64,000 nucleotides of DNA, taken from the NCBI GenBank assembly GCA_002438075.1, contig DJSQ01000212.1:11372-75371 (forward strand), in the 5' to 3' direction. The position numbers and the translations under genes were made by a program. The notes beneath the pieces are model-generated. The model saw nothing but the letters and a program-made list of their open reading frames with translations. It was not told the origin of the DNA and did not search any database. Each line of letters starts with the position of its first letter. Position 1 is the first letter of the stretch. This DNA is from Clostridiales bacterium UBA6330. GTDB lineage: Bacteria; Bacillota; Clostridia; Oscillospirales; CAG-272. Below, one piece after another: positions 42,570 to 51,948 of the stretch.

Positions 42570-45356
42570 ATGTCGAATTTCAAAATTGAATTGGAACACC
42601 CGTGGTTGCTTCTCCTTTTGATACCGGTTCTGTTTTTCAGTCTGTTCCCGTTCTTCCGACTTTCAAGAAAATACCGTCGCAACCGCAACCGCATCATTTC
42701 GGTTGTGATGCACACGCTGGCAATGCTGCTTTGCGTTGCGATGGTGGTCGGGCTGACCTTTACCTACGAGCTGCCGAACAAAAAGAATGAGCTGATCGTG
42801 CTGGTTGACCGTTCGGACAGCGGGGTGGAGAATGAAGCCCTGCGCGAGGAATTTTTGCAGGATGTCATCAATGCCTGCGACAAGAACTACAAGCTGGGCG
42901 TGGTGTCGTTCGGCTGGGATGCGGTTTATGCCGCGCCGCTTTCCTATGATAAGCGGGAGGGGTACAGGCAGTATCTCTCCGCGTTGGAGCCGGATGTCGG
43001 TGCAACCAATCTTGCGGGTGCAATCACATTTGCGGCGGAGCAATTTGAAAATCCGAATACCGCAAAGATTCTGATCCTTTCGGACGGCTTGCAAACAGAC
43101 GGAGACGCACTGTCTGCGGTGAAGCTGGCGGCGGCAAAGGGCATTAAGGTCGATGCCGTGAATCTTGCCAATACCGAGCACAACGAGATGCAGATTCTGG
43201 ATGTGAAAATGCCGGAGAACCGCATTGTGCCCGGGCAGACGGCAACCGTCACGCTGACGATTCAAACCAACCTCAAGGCGGAGGAGTCGGCAACGCTGAA
43301 TGTAACCGACATGGGATACAAGAGCGGCTCGCACGCAATCCGACTGGTAAAGGGCATTCAGAAGGTTGAGATTCAGCACACCTTTCAGTCGGGCGGACTG
43401 CACGACCTGAACTTTCAGCTGGTCGGGGCGGATTCCTCCGATACGGTGGAGCAGAATAATGTTTACCATGCCTATCTGAATATCCCGCTGCTTGAGAACA
43501 TCCTGATTCTGGAGAGCAAGCAGGGAGAGGCGGATGCGCTGGAGTCCATTCTCGGTCAGATGCATACGGTACAGGTATTCAACATTCATGAGGATGCGGA
43601 CCTGATTCCCAAAAACGTGCGGGAGCTTTCGGCATATGAGGAGGTTTTCTTAGTTAATCTTTCCAATGCCGATTTGACCTCCGACACGATGCCGCCGGAT
43701 TTTGTGCAGACCCTGTATGATTATGTCTACAACATCGGCGGCGGACTCTTTACCGTTGGCGGAGAGAACGACACGTTGGACGGCGGTACGCTTGTACCGC
43801 ACGCATACAACCGTCTGGACATGGAGGGAACCCTTTTCCAGCAGATGCTGCCCGTGCAGGTGGTTGAATACACACCGCCGCTGGCAGTAATGATTGTGAT
43901 TGATGCCTCCGGCTCCATGAGTATGGGAAAATATGAGGCGGCGCTGAAGGCGGCGGAGGAAATTCTGGGCTCGCTCAGTGCCCGTGACTATTGCGGCGTA
44001 ACAACCTTTGATACGACATCGACCGAAGCAATCAGCGTACTGCCCGTTGCGCAGAAGGACCGGATACTGGATGCGATCCATTCGCTGAATAGTACGCAGG
44101 GTGGCTCCGGTTCCGGCGGAACGGTTTTTGCCGGAGCAATTGAGCTTGCCGGACGTGCGATTGCGCCGATTCCGGTTGAGCGGAGACATATCGTTCTGAT
44201 AACGGACGGTGATCCTTCTGACCATCTGGAGGAGCAGAGCGACAACGATAAGAATTCTTACGGAAAGTATATTCTGGACAATTACAATCAGAACGGTATT
44301 ACAATGTCGATTTTTGCCCTGAGTCGGTCCGCCAATAAAGTGGAGGAGCTGACCAAGGCGGCGGAAGAATACGGTCACGGACATTTTTACGATATTCCAT
44401 CGGGTGAGCTGAACCGTGTACAGGCTTATGCAAAGAGCGATATGGCGGAGGTCTCCCTGAAAGAATACGAAGAAGGGATTACCTTCACGCCGAAGGTGCG
44501 GGATCAGTCCACCGTTCTCAACGGTATTGACACGACAACGGTTATCCCGTCTTTGAAGGGGTACTACGGGACCAAGATTAAGGAAGGGGCAAAGGTGCCG
44601 CTGATTTATCAGTACGTTCCGATCTATGCCGAGTGGGATTTCGGTGCGGGACGTGTCGGCAGCTTCCTTTCCGACCTCGGCGGCGCATGGTCCGTGGACT
44701 TTATAAAGGATGCGGTCGGACAGCGAATTGTGGAGAACATCGCGGATAGCCTGTCTCCCTCCGATGACCTTGAACCGGATCGATTGGAACTGGTCCTGCG
44801 GATGCTTGAGGAAAATTACTCCACACGATTGAATGTTTACACAACACTCGGCGAGGGGGAGAGCGTATCGGTGAAGGTTAAACCGCTTTCCGATGCGGCA
44901 TCCCGCTTCTATGGCGGAGATGTGCCGGTCACCTCGCTTGGGGACAATGTCGGATTTGACTTTTTCATCACCTGCGGCGGTGTTTACCGTATTACGGTAA
45001 CCAAAACCAACGCGAACGGCGAAACGCTTGCCGAGCGCACCGAGTATAAGGTCTTTTCCTACTCCGAAGAGTATCGGATGTTCAGGGACGAGGATGAGGG
45101 TGCCAAGCTGTTGGAGCAATTGACCCAAAACGGCAACGGAGAAATGATTACCGATGCGGTGGAGACCTATGCGACCTTTGCCAAAACCTATCCTAAGACA
45201 ACAGACCCGCGCATTGTGTTTTTGATCCTTGCGATTGTGTGTGTTTTGATTGATGTTGCGGTACGGAAGTTTAAGTTCAAATGGCCGCATGAGCTGATTC
45301 GTGACCGTAAAAACCTAAAGCGGCTTGCCGATGAAAAGGCACCGAAGGAGCGGTAA
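42570..45356 (+). CDS. Membrane protein with two vWA domains and a glutamine-amidotransferase-like region
   Basis: A 928-residue protein. Two N-terminal membrane helices (about residues 10-30 and 44-65) precede a first vWA domain with LVDRSDSGV (MIDAS DxSxS from Asp80), then an Ig-like segment, a region resembling a class I amidotransferase fold (LENILILESKQGEADALESI ... IGGGLFTVGGEN, about 305-405) and a second vWA domain with VIDASGSMSMGK (Asp445). A C-terminal membrane helix (PRIVFLILAIVCVLIDVAV) and a basic tail end the chain. Such long double-vWA proteins are found beside MoxR/BatA clusters. No enzymatic role can be assigned. Confidence 0.8.
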   Translation: MSNFKIELEHPWLLLLLIPVLFFSLFPFFRLSRKYRRNRNRIISVVMHTLAMLLCVAMVVGLTFTYELPNKKNELIVLVDRSDSGVENEALREEFLQDVINACDKNYKLGVVSFGWDAVYAAPLSYDKREGYRQYLSALEPDVGATNLAGAITFAAEQFENPNTAKILILSDGLQTDGDALSAVKLAAAKGIKVDAVNLANTEHNEMQILDVKMPENRIVPGQTATVTLTIQTNLKAEESATLNVTDMGYKSGSHAIRLVKGIQKVEIQHTFQSGGLHDLNFQLVGADSSDTVEQNNVYHAYLNIPLLENILILESKQGEADALESILGQMHTVQVFNIHEDADLIPKNVRELSAYEEVFLVNLSNADLTSDTMPPDFVQTLYDYVYNIGGGLFTVGGENDTLDGGTLVPHAYNRLDMEGTLFQQMLPVQVVEYTPPLAVMIVIDASGSMSMGKYEAALKAAEEILGSLSARDYCGVTTFDTTSTEAISVLPVAQKDRILDAIHSLNSTQGGSGSGGTVFAGAIELAGRAIAPIPVERRHIVLITDGDPSDHLEEQSDNDKNSYGKYILDNYNQNGITMSIFALSRSANKVEELTKAAEEYGHGHFYDIPSGELNRVQAYAKSDMAEVSLKEYEEGITFTPKVRDQSTVLNGIDTTTVIPSLKGYYGTKIKEGAKVPLIYQYVPIYAEWDFGAGRVGSFLSDLGGAWSVDFIKDAVGQRIVENIADSLSPSDDLEPDRLELVLRMLEENYSTRLNVYTTLGEGESVSVKVKPLSDAASRFYGGDVPVTSLGDNVGFDFFITCGGVYRITVTKTNANGETLAERTEYKVFSYSEEYRMFRDEDEGAKLLEQLTQNGNGEMITDAVETYATFAKTYPKTTDPRIVFLILAIVCVLIDVAVRKFKFKWPHELIRDRKNLKRLADEKAPKER

Positions 45357-45401
45357 CGGCAGATGACCGAAAAGGAAAAGACCGAAATGAAGGAGAACGG
45401 A

Positions 45402-48227
45402 ATGAAAAAACGAATTCGGTGGGTCCTGCTCTGTCTGACAATTGGGCTTGCCTTCCTGCTTGGCGGGTGCGGCGGAAATACGCTGTCCACGCCAAGCAAG
45501 GTGCAGATTGATCCGATTACGTTAACCCTTTCGTGGAAGGCGGTCGGCGGAGCGGCATATTACACCGTGGAGATTACCGGAAACGGGGAAACGGTGGAAA
45601 AGGATTCCGGAAAGAACAGCTATTCTCTCGAACGTCTGGAGGAAGGCTCCTACACCCTGCGGGTGCGTGCGGTTGCAGGAAGTGACGGAGAAAAGAAGGA
45701 TTCCGGTTGGTCGCAGTCATTGAGCTTCGTTCGGGAGCACGAAACGGGACTTACGTTTGCGCTGAACGAACGACGGGATGCGTTTGAGGTAACGGGAATC
45801 GGCTCGGCAACGGGGGAGATTACCGTACCGGATACGTATCGCGGCTATCCCGTTACCGCGATTGCGGATCGTGCGTTTTACAACAAGAGTGCCGTAACAC
45901 GGGTGGTTCTGGGAGAGAACATTGTGTCAATCGGAGAACAGGCATTCGCCAATTGCTCGTATCTGACCGATGTTAATCTGCCGATAAACCTGAAATATAT
46001 CGGCAAAATGGCATTCCAGAGCTGCCGTGTGCTTGCAACGCCTGCGGTAATTCCGACCGGCGTGACAGAGCTTGGCGAGCAGGCATTCCAGTATTGCCGT
46101 AAGCTGCCGTCGGTCGACCTCGGAAATGCAGTAAAGAAAATCGGTGACAACGCATTTGACGGCTGTGAGTCTTTGGAGACTGTGGTGATTCCGGACAGTG
46201 TGACTTCTCTTGGAAACGGTGCTTTCGCACGGTGCACTGCGCTGAAAAACGTGACGCTCGGAAACGGAATCCGAGCATTGGGGACCGATGCGTTCAGACA
46301 ATGCACCGCATTGACTGCCGTTTCAATTGGCGAAAGCATCCAAACGATTGGAGATTATGCGTTTGCGGGGTGCTCGGCACTGACCTCGGTTGCGATGGAG
46401 AACGGTGTAACCGAGCTGGGAGAATTCGCTTTTGCGGATTGCACGGCGCTGGAGCAGGTTCCGCACCTGAGTACGGCTTTGGTGCGGATCGGGCGTTCGG
46501 CATTTTCGGGAACGCCGCTGTTTGCGGGGACCGAAGCAGGTCCGGTCTATATCGGAGGCTGGTTGCTGGGATACACGGGAAACAGTATGCGCGGAAAGAC
46601 GGTTGCGAACGGAACGGTTGGCATCGCGGATTACGCACTGGCAAAGTGTGAAGAGTTTGATGATGTTCTGACACTTCCCGACAGTGTGCGGTACATCGGC
46701 GAGGGTGCGTTTTCCGATTGCGCAAAGCTGACGGGTGTGATTCTCGGAAGCGGTGTCCTGCGGATTGGGAATGAAGCCTTTATCCGATGTGTGGCGCTTT
46801 CGGGAATCTACCTCGGAGAATACAACAGTACGGCTGGAGGGCTGGGAAACAGCAGTCTGACCGACATCGGCGATTATGCCTTCGGCAACTGCACATCGCT
46901 GTCCGAAATCGAGATTCCGAACAGCGTCACGCACATTGGAATGCGCGCATTCCGAGGCTCCGCGCTTTACAACAACGCAGACCGTGAAGCTTACGCCGGC
47001 AGATGGCTGGTGGACTGCAAGGAAAACGGCTCTTACGGGAGTGTTGCGGTTACAGACGGAACGGTCGGTATTGCCGATTATGCGTTCTATGAATGCAAGG
47101 GTATCAGTGCTGTGACCATTCCGGACAGTGTAAGAACGATAGGCAGAGGCGCGTTCTATAAATGCCAAGCGTTGGCAAGCGTCACGCTTCCGACCGGACT
47201 GACCGAAATTCGGGATTACACCTTCTATCGGTGCACGGAACTGGTTTTGCCTGAGTTGCCCGAAACGTTGACCCGAATCGGCAGGAGCGCGTTCTACAAG
47301 TGCCGTTTGGTTGCGGAAAAGGATGAGAGCGAGGAAAACCGTCTGGTTATTCCTGCGGGCGTTACGGAAATCGGGGACTTTGCCTTCTATGCCTGCACGT
47401 ATACCTATACGGACAGTGCAACGGCAGAGCAGAAGAACGGCGGTATTGACATTCTGGTAATCGGAGACGGGACGGTCTCCATCGGCGCGAATGCGTTCTC
47501 GGGAATTGTGACAATCCGTCGGGTGACACTGGGCGCAAGCCTGCGCACGGTCGGTGAAAAGGCATTTTACAAATGTACAGGACTTCAGTCGGTGACCTTC
47601 GGCGAAAAGCTGCAGGCAATTGCGGACAAGGCTTTCTACGGGTGCTCTGCATTGGAGGAGGTCAGATTGCCGATGTCCCTGACCGAAATCGGTTCGTATG
47701 CCTTTTACCGCTGTATTGCGATTACGGACTTGGACCTTGGCGGAACAGCGCGTGTGGGAGATGCCGCTTTTCTGGGATGTATCGGGCTCCGTCAGCTGAC
47801 GCTCCCCGACAGCCTGCGGGAAATCGGTAAACAGAGCTTCCGCGGATGCGTGTGGCTGGAGGCTGTTGTCATTCCGAACACGGTGGAAACCGTTGGTGCA
47901 CACGCCTTCTACGGTTGCCCGAATCTGACACTGTTCCTGACGTCGGAAACCGTACCGGAGCGCTTTGACGAGCGGTGGAATTCCTCCTACCGTCCGGTTG
48001 TTTACGGTACAACGGTGGAAAACGGAGCTGTGCGCTCCTTTGTGTGGGATACGGACAAGGTTCGGAATCTCAACGACAGCAACCGACTTTCCGACCCGAT
48101 ACAGGTCGGGTACAGCTTTGTTGGCTGGAGCACGACCGAGGGTGGGGAAGCGGAATACACCTCCGAAACGCTCTCAAAGGTTTCGAACGGTACAACCTTG
48201 TATGCACTTTATAAATCCGATAGCTGA
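45402..48227 (+). CDS. Second BspA-type LRR lipoprotein with fibronectin III and InlB-like ends
   Basis: A 941-residue lipoprotein. The ATG at 45402 (MKKRIRWVLLCLTIGLAFLL) follows AAGGAGAACGG and gives a clean signal peptide with lipobox LGGC; an earlier ATG at 45363 adds 13 charged residues and is not preferred. A fibronectin III-like unit (LTLSWKAVGGAAYYTVEI) precedes a BspA LRR array from about residue 115 to 860, with repeats such as IGEQAFANCSYLTDVNLPIN. The end (VGWSTTEGGEAEYTSETLSK, then LYALYKSD) is the last part of an InlB-type repeat. It starts about 45 bases after the double-vWA gene. Confidence 0.85.
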   Translation: MKKRIRWVLLCLTIGLAFLLGGCGGNTLSTPSKVQIDPITLTLSWKAVGGAAYYTVEITGNGETVEKDSGKNSYSLERLEEGSYTLRVRAVAGSDGEKKDSGWSQSLSFVREHETGLTFALNERRDAFEVTGIGSATGEITVPDTYRGYPVTAIADRAFYNKSAVTRVVLGENIVSIGEQAFANCSYLTDVNLPINLKYIGKMAFQSCRVLATPAVIPTGVTELGEQAFQYCRKLPSVDLGNAVKKIGDNAFDGCESLETVVIPDSVTSLGNGAFARCTALKNVTLGNGIRALGTDAFRQCTALTAVSIGESIQTIGDYAFAGCSALTSVAMENGVTELGEFAFADCTALEQVPHLSTALVRIGRSAFSGTPLFAGTEAGPVYIGGWLLGYTGNSMRGKTVANGTVGIADYALAKCEEFDDVLTLPDSVRYIGEGAFSDCAKLTGVILGSGVLRIGNEAFIRCVALSGIYLGEYNSTAGGLGNSSLTDIGDYAFGNCTSLSEIEIPNSVTHIGMRAFRGSALYNNADREAYAGRWLVDCKENGSYGSVAVTDGTVGIADYAFYECKGISAVTIPDSVRTIGRGAFYKCQALASVTLPTGLTEIRDYTFYRCTELVLPELPETLTRIGRSAFYKCRLVAEKDESEENRLVIPAGVTEIGDFAFYACTYTYTDSATAEQKNGGIDILVIGDGTVSIGANAFSGIVTIRRVTLGASLRTVGEKAFYKCTGLQSVTFGEKLQAIADKAFYGCSALEEVRLPMSLTEIGSYAFYRCIAITDLDLGGTARVGDAAFLGCIGLRQLTLPDSLREIGKQSFRGCVWLEAVVIPNTVETVGAHAFYGCPNLTLFLTSETVPERFDERWNSSYRPVVYGTTVENGAVRSFVWDTDKVRNLNDSNRLSDPIQVGYSFVGWSTTEGGEAEYTSETLSKVSNGTTLYALYKSDS

Positions 48228-48292
48228 CCGATTTTAGTCGGCGGTTGATATTCGGGAGTGATTTCCCGATTGGTAAGAAAGGATATGAATCA

Positions 48293-51200
48293 ATGAGAAA
48301 ACAGTTTTCCGTGCTTGCGTTGGCTTTGCTGATGCTGCTGGTCTCCTTATTGGGGACCTCCTGCGGCATCAAGGAGCTGACGGTTGAAAAGAATCCTCAG
48401 CTGGTTTTTGTGCAGGGAAATGATTTGGACCTTTCCGCAGGTGCACTTTCTGCGGATGGGAAAACCATCGCTTTTGATGCGGATGGTGTGGAAGTGAGCG
48501 GTTACGATAAGGACTTACTCGGTGAGCAGACCCTGACCGTTACTTACAAGAAGAAAACGGTAGAGTTTACCGTCACCGTTGTGCCGCGTATTCAGGCGGC
48601 GGAGCCGTATGTATACTTTGTCGGAGAGTCGATGGATGCAGTCGGACTTCGTCTCCGCGTTACGAAGGATGACGGAACCTATATTTCGGTTTCGGGGGAT
48701 GATGCGAATGTCACGATTTCGGGCTTCACATCCGAAGCTCCGAACGATGCGCTGGAGCTGAGCGTTTCCTGTCGGGACGGCGGAGTGGATTACAACGGTA
48801 GCATTACCGTATCGGTGGTTACGCCGGAAATTACCTTCAAGAAGCCGCGCAAGACCGAATACGGCAGCCATGAGACCGAGCTGGATACACCCGGTATTTC
48901 GCTGACCCTGAAGAATGCAGACGGAAAAACGACTCGGAATATCAACAACAGTGAGCTGAAGCTGGAGGGGTTTGACCCCACCGCCGCTACCGCAGAAAAG
49001 CCGTCGGTTTCCGAGACAATCAAGGTGTTCTTCGGTGGCAGAGAGATGGCAAAATTTGATGTGACGGTGAATTACAGCGATGTTTCGCGCATCAAGGATT
49101 CCGCCAAGGTGTTCCGCACATTGGATTGGTCGCATTATGAGCGTCCCGAGAACGGAATGTACCTCCCCGAGGGCGCAACCGACGCAATGGGGCAGGACGC
49201 TATGGCAACGCTTGAGCGGTACTATCAGCTGAATGACAAGGATGCGGCACTCATTGCGCAGGATGATCTGGATGCAACCGCACGTCTGGCGGTTATTTAC
49301 GGATACAATCAGTGGACGGAGGCAATCAACCGTGCATATGAAAATGTATTCGAGATGCACTTGGGCGAGATTACCTACACCTGCGTGGAGAAGCAGGACG
49401 CAGAAAACGGTCTTGCAAAGCTCCGCGCGGCAAGCGATGACGACACCAAGCTGATTCTCTCCTACGGTTCCATCCTGAAAAACGAGAAGCTGAACGAAAA
49501 GTGCGGCGAAACCGTTATTTATGACGGGGCAGAGGAGGACGGTGTCAAGGTTGAGCTTGCCGTTGGGCATATGCTGACCATCATCTACGATTCCTCCTAC
49601 TTCTCAACCAAGGTTGTAAATGTGCTGGACAAGATGATTTCTCTGCCCGATCTGCTGAAGGTTCCGTCGGATTGGACTGTTGATTCGCTCGCCGCTTACG
49701 GAGATCAGATTGAAACCGCCTATAACAAGGTGCTGGAAATCTACATGAGCGACGCGGGGGATATCGGAGCACTTGAGATTGTCAACAACTGGAGACAGAA
49801 GCATGACTTCTTTGAAATTCTGTATCGCTACTTCTTCAGCGAATATCAGTCGACCGATGCAACGGTTTCCGAGGCGGCGGACAAGAAGATTGACCAGCTG
49901 GCAAAGCTTATCCTGCCCGGAAAGCTACAGGAAATGTATACCTCGGCGGTGCTGGCTCAGGCAGTTCAGCTCACCATGCGACAGGCAAAGTCGCAATATG
50001 CGGGCATGGACAGCGGCGTTCCGTCCCTGATGGAAAGCACCTACTTCTTTACCAACTACAACAAACTTGCAAGTGACAGTCTGGAGCTGTTTGACGAGAA
50101 TGACCCGATGTATATGGAGCTTTATCGGCGTGTGCTTGCCCAAACGGTTCTGACTTTGCAGTGGGGTGACTGCGGGTATTATGATCTGCTTGGAACCTCG
50201 GCACTGGACGATGCGTGCCTCGGGGTTCTGAAGCAGTACCTTGACCTTTGGGAAGCAGTGCAGGAGAATAGCAGCTATCTGGAATCCTCGGAATTCGGAA
50301 ACGGCGTAAAGAAAATGTTTGCCGATTTCGTTGCGTTGGAGCCGGTAGAGCAATACAATCTGATGGGGGCAATCAACTATCTGTATCGGGATAACCATAT
50401 GCCCACTATGGTGCTTTACCCGAATGACGGCGCACTCTTTTCCGAGTTTTCCTCTTACATTTATGCTTATTATCTGACCAAGCTCGGTGTGAATGTGGAA
50501 GAGGAAAACTACACTGACACTGCCGCATACAAAGCCTTTACGGGACTGATGATTGCGATGGAGTGCTACGCAAACGGTGACTGGACGACCTTTGGCACCT
50601 ATATGACTGCGGCGAATACCGCATATGCTTCGCTGAGCGAAGATATGAAAAATACGTTTGACAGTGAGCTCTCGTTCCTTCGCAATAAATACAACACCAA
50701 GCTTGCCTTCTTTGAAGCAAGAGTAAATGAAGACGGTGAAACGGAGTATGTCTTTAAGACCATTCCGCTTGACACGACCTACACGGAGCTTTTTGAAAAG
50801 CTCGCAAAGGAGCTTTCCCGTGCACAGATTGCAAAGCTGTTTATTGAGGATCTGGCTGAATTTACAGGGACATCGGTCGACCTTTATCTGGCATACATTG
50901 CGTCTTATGAGCGTGTCCGCTTCTACGCAGAACAGATTCTGAGCTGCGGAGACGAACAGGTTCTGCTGGCATTCAGAGAGCAGCCTTACGGAAGCGATGC
51001 TTTTCCGCTCGAGCGGTCTTACTACGATGCAAAAGCCAACTACCTGCGGTATCTGGCGATGCTCGGCGTAGAGGAAAAGGATTACGACAATGAAAACACC
51101 GTAAATCTGCGGATGTTCCTCAGAACCTATGCAGATTACTTCTGGAGAAGCGCATCGCAGATGTATCAGGTTCCGGATATGCTGGACGAGAATTTTGAGT

Positions 51201-51616
51201 TGAGTGTGGATAGCCTGAAGCAGATGATGAAGGATTTCCGTGCCCTCAACGAGACCGAAAAGTATTTGCTATACGGTCTGGATTCGCTCAGCCTCTATTA
51301 CGGCGGCATGGTGACCTACCTGACCAATACCTACGGTTCGGAGTCGCCGGTCCCGTCCCTTGCGTATATGCTGATGCTGGTTGAGGTTTATCACTACACC
51401 TACGTGGCAGACCCTGATCAAACCTTCACAATGGAGGACGGAAGCGTCATGAGCGCGAAGGAGCTGTTGCTGGAAACGTGGGAAATCTTCTACTCCGATA
51501 ATGACGGAAGCTATCTGTCACTGTCGGGGAGCGACAGAGCCATCTTTGATCAGTATTTCGAGGAGATGGTGGATTACTACAGCGCCATTTGCGAGACATT
51601 GGTGAACGAAGCCTGA
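48293..51616 (+). CDS. Large lipoprotein of unknown helical fold with N-terminal Ig-like domains
   Basis: A 1,107-residue protein I do not recognise as a whole. The signal peptide ends in lipobox GTSC (MRKQFSVLALALLMLLVSLL, then GTSC). The N-terminal ~270 residues hold about three bacterial Ig-like units (VFVQGNDLDLSAGALSADG, then LLGEQTLTVTYKKKTVEFTV). The rest, about 800 residues, is predicted by eye to be mostly helical and Tyr/Asp/Glu-rich (EIVNNWRQKHDFFEILYRYF) without repeats. The ATG at 48293 follows AAAGGA by about 10 bases; a TTG at 48245 is an alternative. It sits between the second LRR lipoprotein and the S8 protease, in the same orientation. Substrate capture or inhibition of the protease are only guesses. 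Confidence 0.6.
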   Translation: MRKQFSVLALALLMLLVSLLGTSCGIKELTVEKNPQLVFVQGNDLDLSAGALSADGKTIAFDADGVEVSGYDKDLLGEQTLTVTYKKKTVEFTVTVVPRIQAAEPYVYFVGESMDAVGLRLRVTKDDGTYISVSGDDANVTISGFTSEAPNDALELSVSCRDGGVDYNGSITVSVVTPEITFKKPRKTEYGSHETELDTPGISLTLKNADGKTTRNINNSELKLEGFDPTAATAEKPSVSETIKVFFGGREMAKFDVTVNYSDVSRIKDSAKVFRTLDWSHYERPENGMYLPEGATDAMGQDAMATLERYYQLNDKDAALIAQDDLDATARLAVIYGYNQWTEAINRAYENVFEMHLGEITYTCVEKQDAENGLAKLRAASDDDTKLILSYGSILKNEKLNEKCGETVIYDGAEEDGVKVELAVGHMLTIIYDSSYFSTKVVNVLDKMISLPDLLKVPSDWTVDSLAAYGDQIETAYNKVLEIYMSDAGDIGALEIVNNWRQKHDFFEILYRYFFSEYQSTDATVSEAADKKIDQLAKLILPGKLQEMYTSAVLAQAVQLTMRQAKSQYAGMDSGVPSLMESTYFFTNYNKLASDSLELFDENDPMYMELYRRVLAQTVLTLQWGDCGYYDLLGTSALDDACLGVLKQYLDLWEAVQENSSYLESSEFGNGVKKMFADFVALEPVEQYNLMGAINYLYRDNHMPTMVLYPNDGALFSEFSSYIYAYYLTKLGVNVEEENYTDTAAYKAFTGLMIAMECYANGDWTTFGTYMTAANTAYASLSEDMKNTFDSELSFLRNKYNTKLAFFEARVNEDGETEYVFKTIPLDTTYTELFEKLAKELSRAQIAKLFIEDLAEFTGTSVDLYLAYIASYERVRFYAEQILSCGDEQVLLAFREQPYGSDAFPLERSYYDAKANYLRYLAMLGVEEKDYDNENTVNLRMFLRTYADYFWRSASQMYQVPDMLDENFELSVDSLKQMMKDFRALNETEKYLLYGLDSLSLYYGGMVTYLTNTYGSESPVPSLAYMLMLVEVYHYTYVADPDQTFTMEDGSVMSAKELLLETWEIFYSDNDGSYLSLSGSDRAIFDQYFEEMVDYYSAICETLVNEA

Positions 51617-51643
51617 TTGTAAATCGGTCAATCGGGAGAAAAA

Positions 51644-51667
51644 GGGGAGCTCCTGCGGGAGTTCCCC
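51644..51667. terminator. Hairpin after the unknown lipoprotein gene
   Basis: A 10-bp stem with one G-T pair (51644-51653/51658-51667) and a 4-base loop. There is no U-run on the plus strand, so termination would be weak; on the minus strand five U residues follow. The rest of the 51,617-51,948 gap is AT-rich, with a GTCGAAA/TTTCGAC hairpin near 51,786-51,808, and holds no gene. Confidence 0.5.
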
Positions 51668-51832
51668 AAAGTCACGCACACGGTTCCTGCTCCGTAATTT
51701 TTGCGGAGACGGGACAAAAAGTTCCAAAATATAGCGTTGAAAAAACATAAATACTTTTTTACAGTGTCATAATTTGTCGGAAACGTCGAAAAGATGACGG
51801 TTTCGACGAAAAAGTTCGTTTTGTTTGTCGAA

Positions 51833-51861
51833 TTGCACTTGGAGCGTATCTGCTGTATAAT
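51833..51861 (+). promoter_or_regulatory. Promoter of the S8-protease/peptide-uptake block
   Basis: TTGCAC (51833-51838), 17-base spacer, TATAAT (51856-51861). The ribosome binding site GGAGG lies just before the ATG at 51949. Confidence 0.75.
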
Positions 51862-51948
51862 AAGATGTTAGCATAAACGCACGAAAGGTCGGGCGGCTGT
51901 TGCAGATGAAGAGCCGTCGGACGAGGATTCATGATATCGGAGGAAGAT

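Noticed and set aside
45363..45401. ATG at 45363 as the start of the second LRR lipoprotein
   Set aside because: It adds 13 charged residues before the signal peptide; the ATG at 45402 has AAGGAG at good spacing and gives a canonical lipoprotein signal.
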